DNA of 10,684 bases from Christensenellaceae bacterium (GTDB lineage: Bacteria > Bacillota > Clostridia > Christensenellales > Borkfalkiaceae), in the NCBI GenBank assembly GCA_948482865.1, contig CAOMHR010000044.1:1-10684 (forward strand), written 5' to 3'. Every line of letters starts with the position of its first letter. Within the stretch, counting starts at the first letter, position 1. Shown one piece after another: positions 7,229-10,684 of the stretch. The notes beneath the pieces are model-generated. The model did no database searches and was not told the origin of the DNA. It saw only the letters and a program-made list of their open reading frames with translations. Position numbers and translations under genes: made by a program.

Positions 7229-7882
7229 ATGGAAGAAATGGAAAAGGTGGTGGAAGCTGCCGAAGTTCAGCCTTCCGAAGAGATTCAACCCAAGCCTTCC
7301 AAAGCAGCAAAGGCGGGCGCGGCAATCAAGGAATGGTTCAGAAAATTTACCGTTAAACTCAAACACAGACCTATGAACATAGCGTTTTTTGTTTTGATAG
7401 TGGCAACGGTGCTTTATCTTTGCTCGCTGGGAGATTATTCGCAGTCAGTACTCAAATACAGGATTGTAGACTGGCTGGGTCTCAGTGTTTTCGTAAATAC
7501 TCTGTTCTGCATTCTCTCCCTGTTGCTTTTTATGAACTCGTTCCCCAAACGTTCGAAAAAGCCCAGAATAGTAATGCTTATACTGTTCTTCCTGTTTGTC
7601 GCGGCAATGATAACGTTTGACGTTCTGTTCTACGTCCGCGCGGGAAACGCTTACAACAACGACCTTGCCAATCCCAATTGGGACCCCGCAATTAAAGCCG
7701 ACGTGCAAAGCTATATGGTTCCCGCACTCAATTCGGCTTTGGCGCATATAGCGCTGGTCGGGCTGGGCGCGATACTTACGGCGACTTATCCTTTGTACGG
7801 TAAACTTCTCAATAAGATTAATACCAAAAAGGTCATCGAATCTACCGAACTCAAAGAAGTTATCGAAACCCAGGACGATTAA
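7229..7882 (+). CDS. Uncharacterised 4-TM membrane protein (third, after the ATPase)
   Basis: Not recognised as a named family. The 217-aa product starts at 7229, 1 bp after the ATPase stop, with an AAGGAGGG site in the end of the ATPase gene. A 48-residue cytoplasmic N-terminus changes from acidic (MEEMEKVVEAAEVQPSEE) to Lys/Arg-rich (KAAKAGAAIKEWFRKF...KLKHRP). Four helices follow at about 50-67, 82-103, 113-135 and 164-187. A basic PKRSKKPR loop joins TM2 and TM3, and the tail ends in acidic residues (KEVIETQDD). The outside TM3-TM4 loop (about 136-163) carries NAYNNDLANPNWDPAIKADVQSY. Architecture resembles the products at 4933 and 5534. It closes the packed block and is followed by a long hairpin. 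An accessory or regulatory function in the importer is inferred from linkage. Confidence 0.8.
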   Translation: MEEMEKVVEAAEVQPSEEIQPKPSKAAKAGAAIKEWFRKFTVKLKHRPMNIAFFVLIVATVLYLCSLGDYSQSVLKYRIVDWLGLSVFVNTLFCILSLLLFMNSFPKRSKKPRIVMLILFFLFVAAMITFDVLFYVRAGNAYNNDLANPNWDPAIKADVQSYMVPALNSALAHIALVGLGAILTATYPLYGKLLNKINTKKVIESTELKEVIETQDD

Positions 7883-7904
7883 TTAATCCGATAAAAATAA
7901 AAGT

Positions 7905-7940
7905 AATTTAGCCGGCAAAAAGTGTTTTGTCGGCTAAATT
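7905..7940 (+). terminator. 16-bp stem-loop, probable (leaky) intrinsic terminator
   Basis: The arms AATTTAGCCGGCAAAA (7905-7920) and TTTTGTCGGCTAAATT (7925-7940) pair over 16 positions with a single G-U, closing a 4-base AGTG loop. The + strand run after the stem is only a short TT, giving AAATTTT at the junction. Termination in this direction may therefore be partial. The opposite strand would have a longer U-rich run after the same hairpin (complement of the A-rich 7889-7904). It sits between the transporter block and the enzyme genes. The ribosome site of the next gene (AAAAGG, 7943-7948) starts 2 bases after the stem, so expression downstream may depend on read-through. Confidence 0.7.
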
Positions 7941-7954
7941 TTAAAAGGTAAACA

Positions 7955-8653
7955 ATGGCAAAAAAGAAGAAAAAGTTTCAGGAAACCACCATAGAAAATT
8001 ACTATGACCTGAAACTTGACAAAATTGACGAACTGGTCGCGGCGTTAAAGGAAGAAACCCCGCAGGAGAGCGGCGGAAATATTTCCTATAATGTTGCCGA
8101 AATTACGGGCGACGACAGCGAAAGAAACAGGCAAAAAGAGTTTGACCCCTACAAAGTGGACAAATTTTCAAGAATACCCGCTTGGGTAAAGGCGCTGTTC
8201 ATAAAGTTCTGGTTTTCGGGCTGCGTGTGCTATTTCGTTATGTTCGGACTGCGCATAAACGAACTGGACAAACTCGTGCTTCTGGGCGCGGTGTTGGGCT
8301 TGGTCGTGGACGTCCTTGTAAACCCGTTGTTCAGATATATGGAGTCTGACAGAAAAGAGTACAACGCGTATATGATGTTCCCGTTCCCGTTCAAGGCGTT
8401 CTGGACTTTTTTCACAAACGTAATTTACTACATTTTAATTGTATTCTGCGTGAATTACTGTTACTTCGGTTTAAACGAACTTATAAATTTGATTTCGGGT
8501 ACGTCCAATGAAATAAAAGTGGGGGTAGAACCCTTGCTTTTTGGTGTGTTTACCGTTATAATTGATATGATTTTCATCGGTATTAAAGACGGAATAGTCA
8601 TACTAATCAAAAAGCGTAAAAACACAAAAAAAGAAGGTACTTTAAATGTTTAA
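7955..8653 (+). CDS. Uncharacterised 4-TM membrane protein coupled to the GH28 gene
   Basis: Not recognised as a named family. The 232-aa product starts at 7955 with AAAAGG 6 bases upstream. It opens with a poly-Lys stretch (AKKKKKF) and an approximately 80-residue hydrophilic cytoplasmic region (DLKLDKIDELVAALKEETPQ... then FDPYKVDKFSRIPAWVK). Four helices follow at about 84-100, 105-125, 145-172 and 194-217, and the protein ends in a basic KKRKNTKKEG tail. The basic tail and long N-terminal region set it apart from the three 4-TM proteins upstream. Both ends are predicted inside. Its stop codon overlaps the GH28 start by 8 bp, so the two are likely translated together. A link between membrane and cytoplasmic pectin catabolism is possible, but nothing in the sequence shows a catalytic role. 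Confidence 0.78.
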   Translation: MAKKKKKFQETTIENYYDLKLDKIDELVAALKEETPQESGGNISYNVAEITGDDSERNRQKEFDPYKVDKFSRIPAWVKALFIKFWFSGCVCYFVMFGLRINELDKLVLLGAVLGLVVDVLVNPLFRYMESDRKEYNAYMMFPFPFKAFWTFFTNVIYYILIVFCVNYCYFGLNELINLISGTSNEIKVGVEPLLFGVFTVIIDMIFIGIKDGIVILIKKRKNTKKEGTLNV

Positions 8654-10178
8654 AAAACTGTTTGCTTCATCAACCACCGCTTGTTTCGAGCTGAAAAACA
8701 CTTCCCCCTATTACAGCTCCGAAAGCTACAAAGTGCTTCTGGACGGTAAATTTGCGGGCGAGTTTGAAACAAACGTATTTTCTCTGTTTAATCTTGAACC
8801 CGATAGCGAATACACGGTTGAAATTGCAGGCAGTACTCTGAAATTCAGAACCCTTGCCGAAACGGGCGTTATCGACGTAAAAGCGCTCGGCGCGGCCGGC
8901 GACGGCGTTACCGACGACACTTACTACGTGCAAAAAGCCATAGACTGCTGTCCCGAAGGCGGCAGGGTGCTGTTCACGGAAGGAATTTATCTTGTCCGCC
9001 CGCTCAGTCTTAAAAGCGGTATCACAATAGAGCTGAAAAAGGGCGCTGTTATATTGGGCGACCCGCGCGAAACAAGTTATCCCTATATTCCCGCAAGAAA
9101 CCCCTATTCCAAAAAGGAAGAAGTGCTTGCAAGCTGGGAAGGCGAACCTTTCGATTGCCATATGTCGCTTATCCACGGCTATAAATGCAAGAACATAATG
9201 ATAGTGGGCGAAGGAACAATTAACGGCAACGCCGACAAATCCACCTGGTGGGACAGACCGAAGGGCAGGGCGGTTGCGCGTCCGCGACTGGTGTTTTTAA
9301 ACAAGTGCGGGAACGTGCGTATGCACGGCGTCACCTGTAAAAATTCGGCAAGCTGGAACGTTCACCCCTTCTTTTCTAAGAATATCGGCTTTTATGATTT
9401 GAAAATAGAAAACCCCTATACCGCGCCCAACACCGACGGACTCGACCCCGAAAGCTGCGACAAGGTAGACATTGTTGGCTGTAAGTTCAGCGTGGGCGAC
9501 GACTGCTGCGCAATCAAGTCGGGCAAGCTGTATATGGGCAGGACTTATAAGACCCCCGCAAACCGCCACACTTTGCGCAACAACCTGTTTCAGGACGGAC
9601 ACGGCGCGATCGTTCTCGGCAGCGAAATGAGCGGCGGTGTGCGCGATTTGACCGTGAGCCAGTGCCTTTTCAGACATACCGACAGGGGACTGAGAATTAA
9701 GAGCAGACGCGGCAGGGGCAAGGACGCAATAATAGACGGCGTTGTGTTTGAAAACATAAAAATGGAGAACGTTATAACGCCGCTGGTTATAAATATGTAT
9801 TACAACTGCGACCCGGACGGAAATATCGAATACGTGTGGATGCGCAGCAAAAATATGATAGTGGACGACCGCACGCCCTATCTCGGCAAATTTGTTTTCA
9901 AGGATATTGTGTGTGAAGACTGCGAGTGTATGGCGGGCTATTTTGACGGACTTACAGAGCAGCCCATAAAAGAAGTGGTTATCGAAAACGTTTCATTCTC
10001 GTTCAAAAAAGACGCAAAGCCGCACACCCCCGCAATGCTTCAGGGCATACGCGCATACTGCAAGGCTGGACTGTACGTTGACAACGTTGAAAAATTAGTG
10101 CTCAACAACGTTACTTTCAGCGGCGTTGACGGTGAAAAAATTATAAAAAAACACCTGGGTCAGGTTATAGGCGAATAA
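8646..10178 (+). CDS. GH28 family glycoside hydrolase (polygalacturonase-like), probably cytoplasmic
   Basis: Predicted to hydrolyse alpha-1,4-galacturonic acid linkages in oligogalacturonides; 510 aa. Start at 8646 overlaps the preceding gene by 8 bp, with AAGAAGG at 8631-8637. Residues about 10-70 look like a small beta-sandwich (fibronectin-III-like: SYKVLLDGKFAGEF...NLEPDSEYTVEIAG). The parallel beta-helix begins at VKALGAAGDGVTDDTYYVQKAID. All four GH28 signatures are present: NTDG 262-265, GDD 284-286 (catalytic Asp group D264, D285, D286), GHG 318-320 and RIK 350-352. No signal peptide or TM segment is visible, and the protein is rich in Cys, consistent with the reducing cytoplasm. With a transporter upstream and GH105 downstream, an exo-acting enzyme on imported oligomers is likely. 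Related GH28 enzymes act on rhamnogalacturonan or xylogalacturonan, so the precise substrate is open. Confidence 0.93.
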   Translation: MFKKLFASSTTACFELKNTSPYYSSESYKVLLDGKFAGEFETNVFSLFNLEPDSEYTVEIAGSTLKFRTLAETGVIDVKALGAAGDGVTDDTYYVQKAIDCCPEGGRVLFTEGIYLVRPLSLKSGITIELKKGAVILGDPRETSYPYIPARNPYSKKEEVLASWEGEPFDCHMSLIHGYKCKNIMIVGEGTINGNADKSTWWDRPKGRAVARPRLVFLNKCGNVRMHGVTCKNSASWNVHPFFSKNIGFYDLKIENPYTAPNTDGLDPESCDKVDIVGCKFSVGDDCCAIKSGKLYMGRTYKTPANRHTLRNNLFQDGHGAIVLGSEMSGGVRDLTVSQCLFRHTDRGLRIKSRRGRGKDAIIDGVVFENIKMENVITPLVINMYYNCDPDGNIEYVWMRSKNMIVDDRTPYLGKFVFKDIVCEDCECMAGYFDGLTEQPIKEVVIENVSFSFKKDAKPHTPAMLQGIRAYCKAGLYVDNVEKLVLNNVTFSGVDGEKIIKKHLGQVIGE

Positions 10179-10180
10179 GT

Positions 10181-10219
10181 TTAAGGGGCGCGATAACCGT
10201 ACAGGTCACCGCCCTTTAA
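10181..10219 (+). other. Stem-loop between the GH28 and GH105 genes
   Basis: TTAAGGGGCG (10181-10190) can pair with CGCCCTTTAA (10210-10219) over 10 positions with one G-U, around a 19-base loop that has a possible inner ACC/GGT pairing. It begins 3 bases after the GH28 stop. An A-rich, not U-rich, sequence follows, so it is not a canonical terminator. An RNA processing or stability role is possible. Confidence 0.5.
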
Positions 10220-10246
10220 TTAAAAAATAAGCAAAAAGGGGAAAAT

Positions 10247-10684
10247 ATGGATTACACTCTCATTGACAAATACATTGACCGTCTTATAGACGATTCCACG
10301 CCTGACAGACCGATATGGAATATCGAAAATATCAAGCACGGCAAACCCGCCGGCTGGAACTACATAGACGGCTGTATGATGACGTCGCTTTACACAACCT
10401 ATCTTCTGACGGGCAAGAAAAAGTATTTAGACTTCATTGACAGTTTTGTGGACTACTATGTTTTCGAAGACGGTACAATCCGCGGTTACGAGTTGGACAC
10501 CTACAACGTTGACAATATAAACGAAGGCAGGGTGCTGTTCGATTTATACCGCGAGACGGGTAAGCCCAAGTACAGAAAGGCGATAGACCTTTTGTACTCG
10601 CAGCTTAAAACCCAGCCCAGAACGGAAATCGGCAATTTCTGGCACAAGAAAATTTATCCCGATCAGGTCTGGCTTGACGGGCTG
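10247..10684 (+). CDS. GH105 unsaturated rhamnogalacturonyl/galacturonyl hydrolase, N-terminal part (cut by right edge)
   Basis: Cytoplasmic enzyme family (YteR/YesR) that removes the 4,5-unsaturated uronic acid left at the non-reducing end by pectin lyases, using a hydration mechanism. Only 146 codons are present; relatives are about 340-400 aa, so more than half lies beyond the window. ATG at 10247 follows AAAAAGGGGA with 5-base spacing. The sequence begins MDYTLIDKYIDRLIDD and shows the family patterns WNYIDGCMMTSLY (37-49), YNVDNINEGRVLF (86-98) and FWHKKIYPDQVWLDGL (131-146). D89, H133 and D144 fall one residue from the positions I recall for the B. subtilis YteR active-site residues Asp88, His132 and Asp143, so they are the likely catalytic and substrate-binding residues. 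It has no signal peptide. It lies 68 bp after the GH28 gene, and the pair fits intracellular processing of imported pectic oligosaccharides. Confidence 0.92.
   Translation, partial: MDYTLIDKYIDRLIDDSTPDRPIWNIENIKHGKPAGWNYIDGCMMTSLYTTYLLTGKKKYLDFIDSFVDYYVFEDGTIRGYELDTYNVDNINEGRVLFDLYRETGKPKYRKAIDLLYSQLKTQPRTEIGNFWHKKIYPDQVWLDGL

Noticed and set aside
4933..7882. YesL (DUF624) family for the small membrane proteins
   Set aside because: DUF624 proteins are common beside LplABC-type importers and of similar size, but I could not see their characteristic opening or pattern in any of the four proteins; this is memory-based and should be checked by profile search.
8670..9176. 168-codon open frame on the - strand inside the GH28 gene
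   Set aside because: The + strand carries a complete GH28 with all catalytic motifs; the antisense frame has no recognisable motif and no ribosome site.
1..10684. CRISPR array, tRNA/rRNA, insertion sequence or prophage
   Set aside because: No spaced direct repeats, cloverleaf-like gap sequence, transposase motif or terminal inverted repeats were seen; coding density is high and all on one strand.

Overview
The window looks like part of a pectin/galacturonide uptake-and-degradation operon from a Gram-positive, probably uncultured anaerobe of the class Clostridia (Bacillota). The grounds are an LplABC-type sugar transporter, a Cys-lipobox binding protein, purine-rich AGGAGG-like ribosome sites and tight same-strand packing. 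The taxonomic call is inference; there is no rRNA or other marker. All ten genes lie on the + strand, and no non-coding gap exceeds 100 bases.

Layout. (1) Positions 1-1971: two permeases of a carbohydrate ABC transporter (LplB-like, cut by or close to the left edge, then LplC/YtcP-like). (2) Positions 2032-4839: an unusually large (935 aa) lipoprotein solute-binding protein, followed by a strong GC-rich hairpin. (3) Positions 4933-7882: a packed four-gene block with 1-2 bp gaps, consisting of a 4-TM protein, a 4-TM protein, an MsmX/UgpC-type transporter ATPase and a third 4-TM protein. It ends in a 16-bp hairpin. (4) Positions 7955-10178: a fourth, unrelated-looking 4-TM protein whose gene overlaps a GH28 (polygalacturonase-family) gene by 8 bp. 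(5) Positions 10247-10684: the first 146 codons of a GH105 unsaturated glucuronyl/galacturonyl hydrolase, running off the right edge.

How it fits together (inference from families): oligogalacturonides or rhamnogalacturonan fragments made outside the cell are captured by the lipoprotein, imported through the two permeases powered by the locally encoded ATPase, and cut in the cytoplasm. GH28 would act on saturated galacturonide ends and GH105 on the unsaturated ends left by extracellular pectate or rhamnogalacturonan lyases. Neither enzyme shows a signal peptide.

The least explained part is the set of small four-helix membrane proteins. Three of them share topology, a basic TM2-TM3 loop and an acidic C-terminal tail, and they bracket the ATPase gene. 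I do not recognise them as members of a named family. They are the best candidates for an undescribed accessory component of the importer.
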